From: an uncultured Verrucomicrobia subdivision 3 bacterium
Lineage (GTDB): Bacteria > Verrucomicrobiota > Verrucomicrobiia > Limisphaerales > UBA11358
Length of the DNA: 36,331 nucleotides
NCBI GenBank assembly: GCA_903872345.1
Contig: CAIQKM010000060.1
Span: 1 to 36,331 of the forward strand
Direction: 5' to 3'
The translations under genes were made by a program, and so were the position numbers. Positions 23,989-32,322 of the stretch are shown here, in pieces; the stretch's first letter is position 1, and the number at the start of each line of letters is the position of its first letter. Under the pieces are notes generated by a model that had not been told where the DNA came from, made no database searches, and saw nothing but the letters and a program-made list of their open reading frames with translations.

Positions 23989-24759
23989 ATGAATAACGAA
24001 GCGTCACCTGTCATCCAGCTGTGGTCCGCCACGGCGGGCGCGCGCTTTGATCCCAGCCGCACCGTGGCGACGGACGTAAACTGGACCGTGAATGCCGGCG
24101 AGTTCTGGGTGGTGGCCGGCGAACAGCACTCCGGCAAAAGCGATTTGCTCATGCTCGCCGCCGGGCTGCTCCCGCCCGTGGCCGGCCGCTGCGAGGTGTT
24201 TGGCCGCGATGCCCGCGAACTGGATGAAACCCGGATCGCCGAACGGCTCCGCCTCGGCTTTGTCTTTGAGGATGGCCGGCTGTTTCACGATCTGACCCTG
24301 CTGCAAAACATCGCCCTGCCGCTGCAATATCATCGCGATCAGCCCGCCGAGGAGGTTTTGCGCTCCCTGGAACCGCTGCTCACCCGCATGGAATTGCTGC
24401 CGTTCGTCGAAAAACTGCCGTCCGAATTAAGCCGCAACTGGTGCAAACGCGCCGGCCTCGCCCGGGCGCTGGCGCTGGAACCGGAAGTGCTCATCTTGGA
24501 CAATCCCCTCCATGGCCTCGGCGCGACCCATCGCCAATGGTGGCTGCGCTTTCTGGATGAAATCACCCGCGAACGCAACCTCACCGTCATTCTGGCCACC
24601 GACGATCTGCGGCCCTGGGCCGGCAATGAACGCTATCGCTTTGCCCTGCTGCATGAGGGCCTGTTCTTCGCAGACGGCCCCTGGCCGGATTTGTTAAAAA
24701 ACCACCCGCACCTGGTCCAACTGCTGCTGGCCGGCGCCGACCGGGAGATCGTCCCATAA
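23989..24759 (+). CDS. MlaF-like ABC ATPase with degenerate catalytic motifs
   Basis: A 256-residue single ABC cassette from ATG of MNNEASPVIQLW. Walker A is intact (GEQHSGKS, 44-51). The Q-loop glutamine is glutamate (FVFEDGRLF, E94), the signature is LSRNW (148-152) instead of LSGGQ, the Walker B catalytic glutamate is asparagine (LILDNP, D171-N172), and the switch histidine is replaced (ILATDD, 202-206). The surrounding text still fits MlaF (LTLLQNIALPLQY, GLARALALEPEVLILD). It lies 33 bases upstream of an MlaD-like gene, so it should energise or regulate lipid transport with the MlaE-like permease at 13655. With these substitutions hydrolysis may be slow, or the protein may act mainly by ATP binding. 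Confidence 0.85.
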   Translation: MNNEASPVIQLWSATAGARFDPSRTVATDVNWTVNAGEFWVVAGEQHSGKSDLLMLAAGLLPPVAGRCEVFGRDARELDETRIAERLRLGFVFEDGRLFHDLTLLQNIALPLQYHRDQPAEEVLRSLEPLLTRMELLPFVEKLPSELSRNWCKRAGLARALALEPEVLILDNPLHGLGATHRQWWLRFLDEITRERNLTVILATDDLRPWAGNERYRFALLHEGLFFADGPWPDLLKNHPHLVQLLLAGADREIVP

Positions 24760-24792
24760 TTGCCCCATCATTTCGTCCAAAACATTTTTCCT

Positions 24793-26058
24793 ATGCCACT
24801 GCAAGACCTCACGCCCCAGCTTCGCACCCGCCTGAACCGCATGGAACGCGCCGTCGGCTGGTTCGTTTCCTTCGCCATGTTGCTGCTGCTGGCCGGCTTC
24901 ATCACTTATATTTACCACGCCGCCGTGAACAAGGGTTGGTTCAAGATCAAGGCCCAGTTCTACATTTACGTGGCCACCGCCGATGGCATCAGCGTCGGCG
25001 ACACCGTCTCCCTCATGGGCTCTCCCATTGGCGCCGTTACCAAAGTGGAACCGCCCGCGCCCCGTGAAAAGCATGGTGTGAAAGTCACCTTTGAAGTGCT
25101 GGAGCCCAGCTACCGCTACATCTGGTCGGAAGGTTCCTATGTGAAAGCCAGTTCCTCCGGCCTGCTCGGCAAACGCGGTCTCGAAGTCACCCGCGGCACC
25201 AACGGCTTCGCCCTGTGCAGCGCCCACCCCGTCGAACATCTGGCGGTGGATGAACTCGCCCGCCGCGCGCTCGCCCAGCCGCAACGCTGGCAGATGTTCC
25301 AGAATCTCTACGACGCCAACTCCAACCTCGTCCTGCGCGCCTACGCCCAGCTCGTGACCACCAATCAGGATGGCTCCCTTGACACCAACAATCTCCAGCA
25401 ACTGATCGAGCAGAAACGCGCCGCCGTTTACGTTTACGACAACACCATCAAGCGCCACAACATCGCCTCCATTTGGAACCGCGAACAGCAACGCTACGAA
25501 GAATACACCGGCGAAGCGGTGCAATTGCCCATTGATGAATCCCCCGCCCTGACCGAACGGCTCGACCAAATCGTCGCCCAAATTCAGACCGCCCTGCCCA
25601 ACATCCTGGCGCTCACCAATCGCATCGCGCGCATTCTGGACAATACCGCCAACGTGACCTCCAACCTGAACTCCTCCCTCGTCTCCGCCCAGCCCATGAT
25701 CACGAATTTTGCCGTACTGAGCGGCAACCTGCGCCAGCCCGGCGGTCTGGGCGCGTGGGCCCTCGGCACCAACGGGGCCGACCAGCTCAACGTCGTCCTC
25801 ACCAACACCGGCACCCTGCTCGCCCACACCGACACCAACCTCGACGCCATCACCGAGGACATCGGCGTGACCCTCATCCACCTCGGCAACATCACCAGCA
25901 ATCTCGACACGCAGGTCGCCAACAATCCGCAAGCCATGAGCAACCTCGTGAAAAGCATCGCCGACACCGACGACCTGATCCAGGGCCTGAAACGCCACTG
26001 GCTGCTGCGCTCCGCCTTTAAGAAGAAGGCGACCAACGCCCCGGCGGTGAAGAAATAA
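24793..26058 (+). CDS. MlaD-like MCE-domain lipid transport protein
   Basis: A 421-residue protein from ATG of MPLQDLTPQLRTRL; a TTG 11 codons upstream is less likely. One membrane anchor at about 20-42 (VGWFVSFAMLLLLAGFITYIY) is followed by an MCE domain (about 53-140) with FYIYVATADGISVGDTVSLMGSPIGAVTKVE and SSSGLLGKRGLEVTRG. The long C-terminal region (about 145-400) is helical and rich in N, T, L and Q, typical of MCE proteins that form a coiled tunnel or needle toward the outer membrane. A lysine-rich tail ends the protein. It directly follows the MlaF-like ATPase and should hold or guide lipids in the periplasm. Confidence 0.88.
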   Translation: MPLQDLTPQLRTRLNRMERAVGWFVSFAMLLLLAGFITYIYHAAVNKGWFKIKAQFYIYVATADGISVGDTVSLMGSPIGAVTKVEPPAPREKHGVKVTFEVLEPSYRYIWSEGSYVKASSSGLLGKRGLEVTRGTNGFALCSAHPVEHLAVDELARRALAQPQRWQMFQNLYDANSNLVLRAYAQLVTTNQDGSLDTNNLQQLIEQKRAAVYVYDNTIKRHNIASIWNREQQRYEEYTGEAVQLPIDESPALTERLDQIVAQIQTALPNILALTNRIARILDNTANVTSNLNSSLVSAQPMITNFAVLSGNLRQPGGLGAWALGTNGADQLNVVLTNTGTLLAHTDTNLDAITEDIGVTLIHLGNITSNLDTQVANNPQAMSNLVKSIADTDDLIQGLKRHWLLRSAFKKKATNAPAVKK

Positions 26059-26103
26059 ATTTGTAATTTTCCACTCCTAAAATAAACGGTCGATTCTGAA
26101 GAT

Positions 26104-26126
26104 GTAGCAGCCGACGTAAGGAGGCT
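26104..26126. repeat. Dispersed GTAGCAGCCGACGT repeat
   Basis: GTAGCAGCCGACGTAAGGAG followed by GCT. Nearly the same unit occurs at 28882-28904 and, shortened, at 14527-14546. All three lie just after the stop of a plus-strand gene. They could influence mRNA 3' ends, but none forms a strong simple hairpin. Confidence 0.65.
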
Positions 26127-26148
26127 TAAATCAGGTTTTTAAACGCGT

Positions 26149-26763
26149 TCACCGGTTTCTTGCCAGCAGAACAGAAACATCATCTGGAAAGGCACCAGAT
26201 GGATACTTGACCAGTGCAAACAGATCTTCTGTCACAGAATCAAGATTGTCGGCATTAATTGCCGCAGCAATTTTTTCCCGGCTCGTGTATTTAAGCAGGC
26301 CATCGCTGGCAACCAAAAGGGTGCCATTCAAAGGACCATCGGAAAAGCCAACGGGCGTAGATTGACCACTGCCAACAAATGGCCGCCGAGCTTGGTTGGC
26401 CGTTTGGTTTGTAATTCCACTATTTGAAAATATCAACGCACCTGAATCGCCAACACTGGTTCCAATAATTCCGGTTGCAGACAGCACAACGACTACACAG
26501 GTGGTTTCACCATAGGCTCCACTTGCCGCCATTTCACGATCAATTGAAGTAAGGAGCTTATTCAGTGATTCCAAGTTACAAACGATCGAAGCCAAACGTT
26601 TTTTAAAACTGGAAACCACAAACTGCGCCGCTTTGGCACCACCACTTATTCCCCCGGCCCCATCGGCAACCACCAACACAAGATTGGAACCACACCAAAA
26701 AATATCAGCGGAGTCCTGTAATTCAGAACCGCCCGCTTGAATCCGTTTAGCCGTCTTGAACAT
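26149..26763 (-). CDS. PP2C-family serine/threonine phosphatase
   Basis: A 204-residue protein, short for PP2C but with all metal-binding motifs: VADGAGG with D34, YGETTCVV with GETT at 85-88, GTSVGDSGAL with D106, ASDGLLKY with D154, and FPDDVSVLL with D194-D195. It is cytoplasmic. Such small PP2Cs usually reverse Hanks-type kinase phosphorylation. Its start follows the stop of the upstream OppD-like gene by three bases on the same strand, so the two are probably one operon. The base composition is visibly less GC-rich than that of the OppD gene, suggesting a different history. No kinase gene is in the window. Confidence 0.85.
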   Translation of the reverse strand: MFKTAKRIQAGGSELQDSADIFWCGSNLVLVVADGAGGISGGAKAAQFVVSSFKKRLASIVCNLESLNKLLTSIDREMAASGAYGETTCVVVVLSATGIIGTSVGDSGALIFSNSGITNQTANQARRPFVGSGQSTPVGFSDGPLNGTLLVASDGLLKYTSREKIAAAINADNLDSVTEDLFALVKYPSGAFPDDVSVLLARNR

Positions 26764-26766
26764 GTG

Positions 26767-27726
26767 TCACTTCCAATAAGGACACCGCACCCACCGCTTC
26801 GGTTCCACCTCGATCAACTCCGGCGCGGCGGCGGAACATTCCGGCTTCGCCACCGGACAGCGCGGCGCGAACCGGCAGCCGGACGGGAAATTCCCGATGC
26901 GCGGGACATTTCCGGGAATGGCCGGCAGCCGCTCCACGTTGCCGCGCAATTTCGGCACCGAGTTCATTAGCGCCCGCGTGTAGGGATGCAGCGGCCGGCG
27001 TAAAATCTCCGACGCCGGCGCCAGTTCCACGATCTGACCCGCGTACATCACCGCCACGCGATCCGCGATGTCGCCCACAATTCCGAGATTGTGCGTGATT
27101 AGCAATATCGCCATGCCCAGCCGCTGCTTCAGGTCGCGCAGGAGATCCAGAATCTGCGCCTGGATCGTCACGTCCAGCGCCGTGGTCGGCTCATCCGCCA
27201 CCAGTAGGCGCGGCTCACTCGCCAGCGCCATGGCGATCATCACCCGCTGCTGCATGCCGCCGGACATTTCAAAGGGGTAATTCCGCAGCCGCGATTCCGG
27301 TGCCGGAATGCCGACGAGTTTTAGCAGGCGAATGACCTCCTGGTCCGACGCCTTTTCCGGCCGATGCAGCTTGAGCGATTCCTTGATCTGCGCGCCCACG
27401 CGGAACACGGGATTCAACGACGCCCCCGGTTCCTGAAAAATATAGCTCACCACCCCGCCGCGAATGTCGCGCAACTCGCGCGGCGTCATTTTGAGCACAT
27501 TGCAGCCATTCAGCAAAATCTCGCCGCCCACATAATTCGCCGGCGGCGACGGCACCAGCCGCGCGATGGACTGTGCGGTGACGCTCTTGCCGCAGCCGCT
27601 CTCGCCCACCAGGCAAAGCGTCTCACCCGCGCCGATGGTCAGCGACACGCCGTCCACCGCCCGCGCCGCCTCGGCCCCGAGACCGAAGTCCAGTTTCAGA
27701 TTGTTAATTTCCAGCAATGCCGCCAT
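26767..27726 (-). CDS. OppD/DppD-type peptide ABC transporter ATP-binding protein
   Basis: A 319-residue ATPase with all motifs: Walker A GESGCGKS (41-48), Q-loop YIFQEP, signature MSGGMQQR (154-161), Walker [13 protein letters not shown], and H-loop LLITHN. It carries the C-terminal oligopeptide-transporter extension with cysteines [14 protein letters not shown], which can hold an iron-sulfur cluster in relatives. It powers uptake of peptides or nickel together with two permeases and a second ATPase, but none of these is adjacent; the gene upstream is far off on the other strand. It may serve permeases encoded elsewhere. It is followed within three bases by a PP2C phosphatase gene. Confidence 0.9.
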   Translation of the reverse strand: MAALLEINNLKLDFGLGAEAARAVDGVSLTIGAGETLCLVGESGCGKSVTAQSIARLVPSPPANYVGGEILLNGCNVLKMTPRELRDIRGGVVSYIFQEPGASLNPVFRVGAQIKESLKLHRPEKASDQEVIRLLKLVGIPAPESRLRNYPFEMSGGMQQRVMIAMALASEPRLLVADEPTTALDVTIQAQILDLLRDLKQRLGMAILLITHNLGIVGDIADRVAVMYAGQIVELAPASEILRRPLHPYTRALMNSVPKLRGNVERLPAIPGNVPRIGNFPSGCRFAPRCPVAKPECSAAAPELIEVEPKRWVRCPYWK

Positions 27727-28303
27727 GACGATATCAAATAGACCGCTGTTAAAATTCCGTCCTTAATCAAACCGCTATTTAACCACGAATTAACACCAAT
27801 AAACACGAATGGGTGAAACATCAAACCGCTTCGCCAACCCAATCGCCGGAGCGCGGCGTTCACGCCGCTTCAACTTACGAACGCACACCGACCAATCGAA
27901 TCACCCCAGCCCCTCGTACGCTGAAGCGACCTGAAGGTCGCGCTCCATTGACACGCTGCGCCCAAACCCACCGCCAGCCATCCTCCACCCTCAATCTTTG
28001 TCCCCCATCTGCATGCACCAATCGCCCGCTCGGCCAGACCAAAACGCGGCAACCGTTTCCCCCTCTCCTCGGGGGAGAGGGCCGGGGTGAGGGCGAGCAA
28101 CCAACCAATTCCCCACCGCCAACAATGAACCACCTCATCAACCCGCCGTCGGAGCGCGGCGTTCACGCCGCTTCAACTTGCGAACGCACACTGGCCAATC
28201 GAATCAATACAGCCGTTCACCCGCACCCCGGACAAAACCATCGCAAAAAAGCCGCCCGCATGAAAGGGTTTTCCTTTTGGGAACGGTTGGTTATAGTACT
28301 CGC
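27727..28303. repeat. Intergenic stretch of dispersed repeats, no gene
   Basis: Holds AACCACGAATTAACACCAAT (27781, same family as the inverted arms at 22111). Two copies of GGAGCGCGGCGTTCACGCCG continue to CTTCAACTT and a shared CGAACGCACAC...CCAATCGAAT tail (about 27847 and 28150). There is also a full copy of the GCAACCGTTTCCCCCTCTCC hairpin family with GCCGGGGTGAGGGCGAGC (about 28048-28098), matching the repeats at the window start. Open frames here are read-through of repeats. The region contains the divergent promoters of the OppD-like and carbonic anhydrase genes; no consensus boxes are obvious. Confidence 0.7.
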
Positions 28304-28858
28304 ATGGGTGCATTAGACAAGCAACTGGATACGTTTTTGCGCAAACAGCCGAAGCTCGGCAAGGGCGCCTTCATCGCCAAAACCGCCACCGTCATCGGCG
28401 ACGTCACGCTCGGCGCGCACGCCAGCGTTTGGTACGGCGCGGTACTGCGCGGCGACATCAACCGCATCGTCATCGGCCACCACTCCAACGTGCAGGACAA
28501 CGCCGTGCTGCACCTCGCCGACAAATTCCCGTGCATTCTCGGCAACTGGGTCACCGTCGGCCACAGCGCCGTGGTTCACGCCTGCAAAGTGGGCGACGAA
28601 TGTCTCGTGGGCATGGGCGCGATCATTCTGGATGGCGCGGTCATCGGCAAACAATCCATCATCGGCGCAAAGGCCCTCGTCACGCAGGGCACCAAGATTC
28701 CGCCCGGCTCCCTCGTGCTCGGCGCTCCCGCCAAGGTCGTCCGCAAACTGACCAAGGAAGAACGCGCCGGCCTGAAATGGTGGGCCCAAAAATACGTGGA
28801 CAATGGCGCCTATTGCCTGAAACATGGCATCGGCGTCGGCGCACCGTTGCCGAGCTGA
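28304..28858 (+). CDS. Gamma-class carbonic anhydrase family protein
   Basis: A 184-residue hexapeptide-repeat protein from ATG of MGALDKQLDTFLRK; the frame is open upstream but only over repeat DNA. The left-handed beta helix is evident (IGDVTLGAHASVWYGAVLRGD, VGDECLVGMGAIILDGAVIG). The three metal-binding histidines are H70 (AVLH), H87 and H92 (VGHSAVVHAC), with R49 and D51 in the conserved LRGD. The C-terminal helix (EERAGLKWWAQKYVD) is typical of the YrdA/CaiE-like branch. Many of these have weak or no measured CO2 hydration activity, so the physiological role is open. Single gene, no partner. Confidence 0.9.
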   Translation: MGALDKQLDTFLRKQPKLGKGAFIAKTATVIGDVTLGAHASVWYGAVLRGDINRIVIGHHSNVQDNAVLHLADKFPCILGNWVTVGHSAVVHACKVGDECLVGMGAIILDGAVIGKQSIIGAKALVTQGTKIPPGSLVLGAPAKVVRKLTKEERAGLKWWAQKYVDNGAYCLKHGIGVGAPLPS

Positions 28859-28881
28859 AACGCGCCGGCAATATTTTCTCC

Positions 28882-28904
28882 GTAGCAGCCGACGTTAGGA
28901 GGCT
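28882..28904. repeat. Dispersed GTAGCAGCCGACGT repeat
   Basis: GTAGCAGCCGACGTTAGGAG followed by GCT, just after the carbonic anhydrase gene. Same unit as at 26104. It is followed by AT-rich TCTAATATTATTAGGA, itself a short inverted repeat. Confidence 0.65.
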
Positions 28905-28974
28905 CTAATATTATTAGGACGCGAAAACGGTGGAAACCCCGCGCCCAAATCTGCCGCAAATCAGCCTCCCCCTC

Positions 28975-29568
28975 TCACCACGAAACATTAAAGAAAATCG
29001 GATTCAGCAGACAGAACGGATTCTTCCGCTTGATGGCGGTATAAATCGTACACGACACATCCGCCTTGCGGTAATGAATCACCTCCGGTGAAAACGTATT
29101 GTTCAGCGCCTGAACGACGACATTGTCCGAATGGGTATTGGGAATCCGGATCAATCCCCGGGTGCGCACCAACCGGTCAAGCAACGAATCATAACTCCCG
29201 GTTCCCGCCCGATAGTTGGAAGCCACTGACACCGGTCCCGGATCCAAAACCAGCGCCGGCGGCGACACCGGCGGCGGCGCGATTTTGACCAACACTTTGA
29301 GATCCAAATCCGGATCATCGCGATGGACAGTTGGCGTTAAGGTGGCGGCCGTTTCACTGTTCAAACTCCGCAAGTGAGGCGGCGACAAGACCAAGTCTTT
29401 CAGCCAAAGCGACGGATCATTGGTGGCGGCCGACGCGTATGCCGGTGGGGTAACAGCAGCCGCCGGCGCATTCGTTTCGCCCGCAAAAACCGCCAGCGAA
29501 CTGACGAACCAGCCGGCACCCAATATGAGCGCCATTCTGAACGGCCGGAGATGCATAACCACCGTCAT
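28975..29568 (-). CDS. Secreted hypothetical protein
   Basis: A 197-residue protein from ATG of MTVVMHLRPFRMALIL. The open frame upstream runs out of frame through the KDPG aldolase gene and is discarded. A signal peptide (MALILGAGWFVSSLAVFAGE) is clear, so export is expected. The mature part is rich in A, P and T at first (NAPAAAVTPPAYASAATND). It then shows globular text (DSLLDRLVRTRGLIRIPNTH, VVVQALNNTFSPEVIHYRKADVSCTIYTAIKRKNPFCLLNPIFFNVSW). Two cysteines in the last 30 residues could pair. I do not recognise the family. It lies 41 bases after the KDPG aldolase gene on the same strand and could share its transcript. Confidence 0.65.
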   Translation of the reverse strand: MTVVMHLRPFRMALILGAGWFVSSLAVFAGETNAPAAAVTPPAYASAATNDPSLWLKDLVLSPPHLRSLNSETAATLTPTVHRDDPDLDLKVLVKIAPPPVSPPALVLDPGPVSVASNYRAGTGSYDSLLDRLVRTRGLIRIPNTHSDNVVVQALNNTFSPEVIHYRKADVSCTIYTAIKRKNPFCLLNPIFFNVSW

Positions 29569-29609
29569 TTGACTCAACAGGCGGCCGCCGCGTTCAAATC
29601 TTGGGACTT

Positions 29610-30233
29610 CTACTTCTTCCCCATCGCCTCCGCCGTCAGCGCGGTTACCTTCGCCCACTGTTTCTCCGCCACCAGCTTGCGCTCCGCCATCCAGGAACCG
29701 CCCACCGCCGCCACCTGCGGCAGGGCCAGATACGTCGGCAACGTCGCCGCCGTGATGCCGCCGGTGGGAATGAATTTTACGCCCGTGTGACCGAACGGCC
29801 CGATCAACGCCTTCAGCGCATTCACGCCGCCGAAGGTTTCCGCCGGGAAAAATTTCAACGTCTTCCAGCCCAGGTCCAGCGCCCGGATGATTTCCGAGGG
29901 CGTGATAACGCCCGGGAACAGCGGCAGCTTGAGGTCGTGCGCCGCCTTGGACACCGCTTCGCTCAGGCCGGGTGACACCCCGAATTGCGCGCCCGCATCC
30001 ACCGCCTGCTTCACCTGATCGGCCGTCAGCAGCGTGCCCGCGCCCACACACGCCGCCGGCACATGCCGACGAATGCGCGCAATGGCTTCCGCCGCGCCCG
30101 CCGTGCGAAACGTCACTTCAATGGTGTTCAAGCCGCCCGCGATCAACGCCTCCGCCAGCGGCACCGCGTCGTCCGCCTGATCTATAACCGCCACGCAAAC
30201 CAGCCGCTGCTGCAAATAAATGGGTGTATCCAT
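29610..30233 (-). CDS. eda: KDPG/KHG aldolase (Entner-Doudoroff type)
   Basis: A 207-residue class I aldolase, the normal length, that splits 2-keto-3-deoxy-6-phosphogluconate to pyruvate and glyceraldehyde 3-phosphate. The catalytic glutamate is in TIEVTFRT (E39), the Schiff-base lysine in LKFFPAE (K127), and the phosphate-binding segments are FIPTGGI and VGGSWM. No edd or KDG kinase gene is adjacent, so it may instead serve uronate or galacturonate breakdown, and the symbol is by homology only. It reads away from the mqnC gene; the promoters share the 77 bases between them. Confidence 0.88.
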   Translation of the reverse strand: MDTPIYLQQRLVCVAVIDQADDAVPLAEALIAGGLNTIEVTFRTAGAAEAIARIRRHVPAACVGAGTLLTADQVKQAVDAGAQFGVSPGLSEAVSKAAHDLKLPLFPGVITPSEIIRALDLGWKTLKFFPAETFGGVNALKALIGPFGHTGVKFIPTGGITAATLPTYLALPQVAAVGGSWMAERKLVAEKQWAKVTALTAEAMGKK

Positions 30234-30310
30234 AATGGTTGCCCGCCATCATGCCGGATTCCACTTTCGGATGAAATTGATTTCTGACCGGAATCGGTTA
30301 CAGTTCCAAG

Positions 30311-31441
30311 GTGATTTACGACGCGTCATTGGACGATTTGTTGCAAAAAGTCTGGGATGGCCACCGCATTGACCGGGCCGAAGCCTTGCGCCTGTCCCAT
30401 CTGCCTCTGGAAGAGCTGGGCACGCTGGCCAACCGCCGCCGCGAGCTCGCCAAACAGTCCGCCTACAATGGGCGCGGCAATGAAATCGTCACCTACAACG
30501 TGGATCGTAACGTGAATTACACGAACGTCTGCAATGTCTATTGCAAGTTCTGCGCGTTTTACCGGACGGAAAAGGATACCGATTCCTACGTGATCAGCCT
30601 GGCAGAGATGGATCAGAAGATTGCCGAAACCCTCGCGCTGGGCGGCACGCAGATTCTCATGCAGGGCGGGCATCATCCCAAGCTCACCAAGCAATGGTAT
30701 CTGGACCTGCTCTCGCACATTAAAAATAAGTGGCCGCAGATCAACATCCACGGTTTCAGCCCCAGCGAATTCATCCATTTCCGCGAAGTGTTCAATGAGC
30801 CGCTGGAAAAGATCATCGCTGATTTCAAAGCGGCCGGCCTGGGCTCCATTCCCGGCGGCGGCGGCGAAATTCTGGTGGACCGCGTCCGCCAGCGTATTTC
30901 CCCGCTCAAAGCCATGAGCAGCGACTGGCTGGAAGTCATGGACATCGCGCACAGCCAGGGGCTGTATTCCTCGGCCACGATGATGTTCGGTCACGTGGAA
31001 ACCATCGAAGACCGCATTGAACATCTCGACCGTTTGCGCGTGCAGCAGGACAAGTCGCTGCAACGGCGCGCGGCCAGCACCGGCGGCACCCTGCCCGGTC
31101 ATTTCACGGCGTTCATCTGCTGGACATTCCAGGCGGAGCACACCAAGCTGAAAGCGCCCACGGTCGGCGCGCATGATTATCTGCGCACGCAGGCGCTGGG
31201 CCGCATCTACCTCGACAATTTTGAAAACATCCAGAGCTCGTGGGTGACGCAGGGTCTGGAAATCGGCCAGGTGGCGCTAAAATACGGCGCGAACGATCTG
31301 GGCAGCATCATGATCGAGGAAAACGTGGTGTCGCAGGCCGGCACCACCTTCCACATGACCGTGCCGGACATGCACCGCCTCATTGGCGATCTGGGCTACG
31401 AACCGCATCAGCGCGACAACTGGTACAAGCTGGTGAATTAA
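30311..31441 (+). CDS. mqnC: Cyclic dehypoxanthinyl futalosine synthase MqnC
   Basis: A 376-residue radical SAM enzyme that cyclises dehypoxanthinyl futalosine in the futalosine route to menaquinone. The iron-sulfur motif is CNVYCKFC (C74, C78, C81), followed by the family's AFYRTEKD. Other MqnC-type segments are GGTQILMQGGHHPKL, HGFSPSEFIHF, LGSIPGGGGEILVDRVRQ, and SSATMMFGHVET. The start is a GTG in an AAGG context. Its presence suggests that the organism makes menaquinone by the futalosine route rather than by MenF-MenD. MqnA, MqnB, MqnD and MqnE are not in the window. Confidence 0.93.
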   Translation: MIYDASLDDLLQKVWDGHRIDRAEALRLSHLPLEELGTLANRRRELAKQSAYNGRGNEIVTYNVDRNVNYTNVCNVYCKFCAFYRTEKDTDSYVISLAEMDQKIAETLALGGTQILMQGGHHPKLTKQWYLDLLSHIKNKWPQINIHGFSPSEFIHFREVFNEPLEKIIADFKAAGLGSIPGGGGEILVDRVRQRISPLKAMSSDWLEVMDIAHSQGLYSSATMMFGHVETIEDRIEHLDRLRVQQDKSLQRRAASTGGTLPGHFTAFICWTFQAEHTKLKAPTVGAHDYLRTQALGRIYLDNFENIQSSWVTQGLEIGQVALKYGANDLGSIMIEENVVSQAGTTFHMTVPDMHRLIGDLGYEPHQRDNWYKLVN

Positions 31442-31474
31442 CGGCGGTAAATTCATTTTTCAGCCAAACTTTTT

Positions 31475-32260
31475 GTGTCTGCCGAAACTCCCCGCATCAG
31501 CGTTGTGCTCCCCTGTCACAACGAACAGGACAACCTGCGCCCGCTCGTCGCCGCCATCAGCGCGGCGCTGGACCCACGCGGCGAGCCATACGAAATCGTG
31601 ATCACCGATGACCGGAGCACGGACAATTCGTGGAACCTGCTCAAGCAGATGGCTGCGGAAAATCCCCGGATACGCGTGCAGCGGTTTGTGCGCAATGCCG
31701 GTCAATCCGCCGCCGTCTGGGCCGGCGTGCAGGCGGCGCGCGGCGAAATAATAGTTACCCTGGACGCGGACCTGCAAAACGATCCGGCGGACATGCCCAA
31801 GCTGTTGGACGCGCTCAAAGATTGCGACTGCGCCACCGGTTCCCGGGTGGCGGCGCGCGCGGCCGGCGACAACCTCACCCGCCAGCTTTCCTCCAAAATT
31901 GCGAACGCGGTGCGCAACAAGATCACCGGCGAGCAGGTGGGCGACGCCGCGTGCGGCTTCCGGGCCTTCCGCCGGGAATGCGCCATGCAGCTCAAGTTTT
32001 TCAAGGGCATGCACCGGTTTCTGGCCACGCTGTTCCGCATCGAAGGTTTCAAAGTGGTGGAAGTGCCCATCAGCCATCATCCGCGCAACGCGGGCAAGAG
32101 CCACTATGGCGTGCTGAACCGGGCGTTCAGCGCCAGCTACGATCTCTTCGCCGTGCGCTGGATGAAAAAGCGCATGTTCCGCTATTACGTGGAAGAATGT
32201 CAGCCGCCGGAAATGCGGAATCCCCACATGGGCCGCGTCTGGCGCGGACCGGAGGCGTAA
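31475..32260 (+). CDS. Family 2 glycosyltransferase (polyprenyl-phosphate sugar transferase type)
   Basis: A 261-residue GT-A enzyme from a GTG start, 33 bases after mqnC on the same strand. Typical text: ISVVLPCHNEQDNL (8-21), YEIVITDDRSTDNSW, FVRNAGQSAAVWAGVQAARGE, and the DxD motif LDADLQNDP (D97, D99). The later GDAACGFRAFRREC and HHPRNAGKSHYG match DPM1/GtrB-like enzymes, which load mannose or glucose from a nucleotide sugar onto a lipid phosphate. It lacks the two C-terminal membrane helices of GtrB, so it should be peripheral at the inner membrane. The sugar donor cannot be read from the sequence. Confidence 0.88.
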   Translation: MSAETPRISVVLPCHNEQDNLRPLVAAISAALDPRGEPYEIVITDDRSTDNSWNLLKQMAAENPRIRVQRFVRNAGQSAAVWAGVQAARGEIIVTLDADLQNDPADMPKLLDALKDCDCATGSRVAARAAGDNLTRQLSSKIANAVRNKITGEQVGDAACGFRAFRRECAMQLKFFKGMHRFLATLFRIEGFKVVEVPISHHPRNAGKSHYGVLNRAFSASYDLFAVRWMKKRMFRYYVEECQPPEMRNPHMGRVWRGPEA

Positions 32261-32262
32261 CG

Positions 32263-32296
32263 ATAAAAAAACGGGCGGCAATCGCTTGCCGCCCGT
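32263..32296 (-). terminator. Intrinsic terminator of the LysR gene
   Basis: Reading the minus strand, a perfect 11-base stem ACGGGCGGCAA/TTGCCGCCCGT with a four-base loop is followed at once by seven T residues. It lies 27 bases after the LysR stop. On the plus strand there is no T run after the stem, so it acts mainly for LysR, though the hairpin may also shield the 3' end of the converging glycosyltransferase transcript. Confidence 0.9.
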
Positions 32297-32322
32297 GGTG
32301 TATCGGTCCTTACAAGACCGGA

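Noticed and set aside
24694..25998. 434-codon minus-strand frame opposite the MlaD-like gene
   Set aside because: G/V/A-rich antisense shadow; the MCE domain and membrane anchor are on the plus strand.
29620..30051. N-terminal extension of the secreted protein into the KDPG aldolase gene
   Set aside because: Same strand but a different frame from the aldolase; a clean signal peptide start at 29568 is better.
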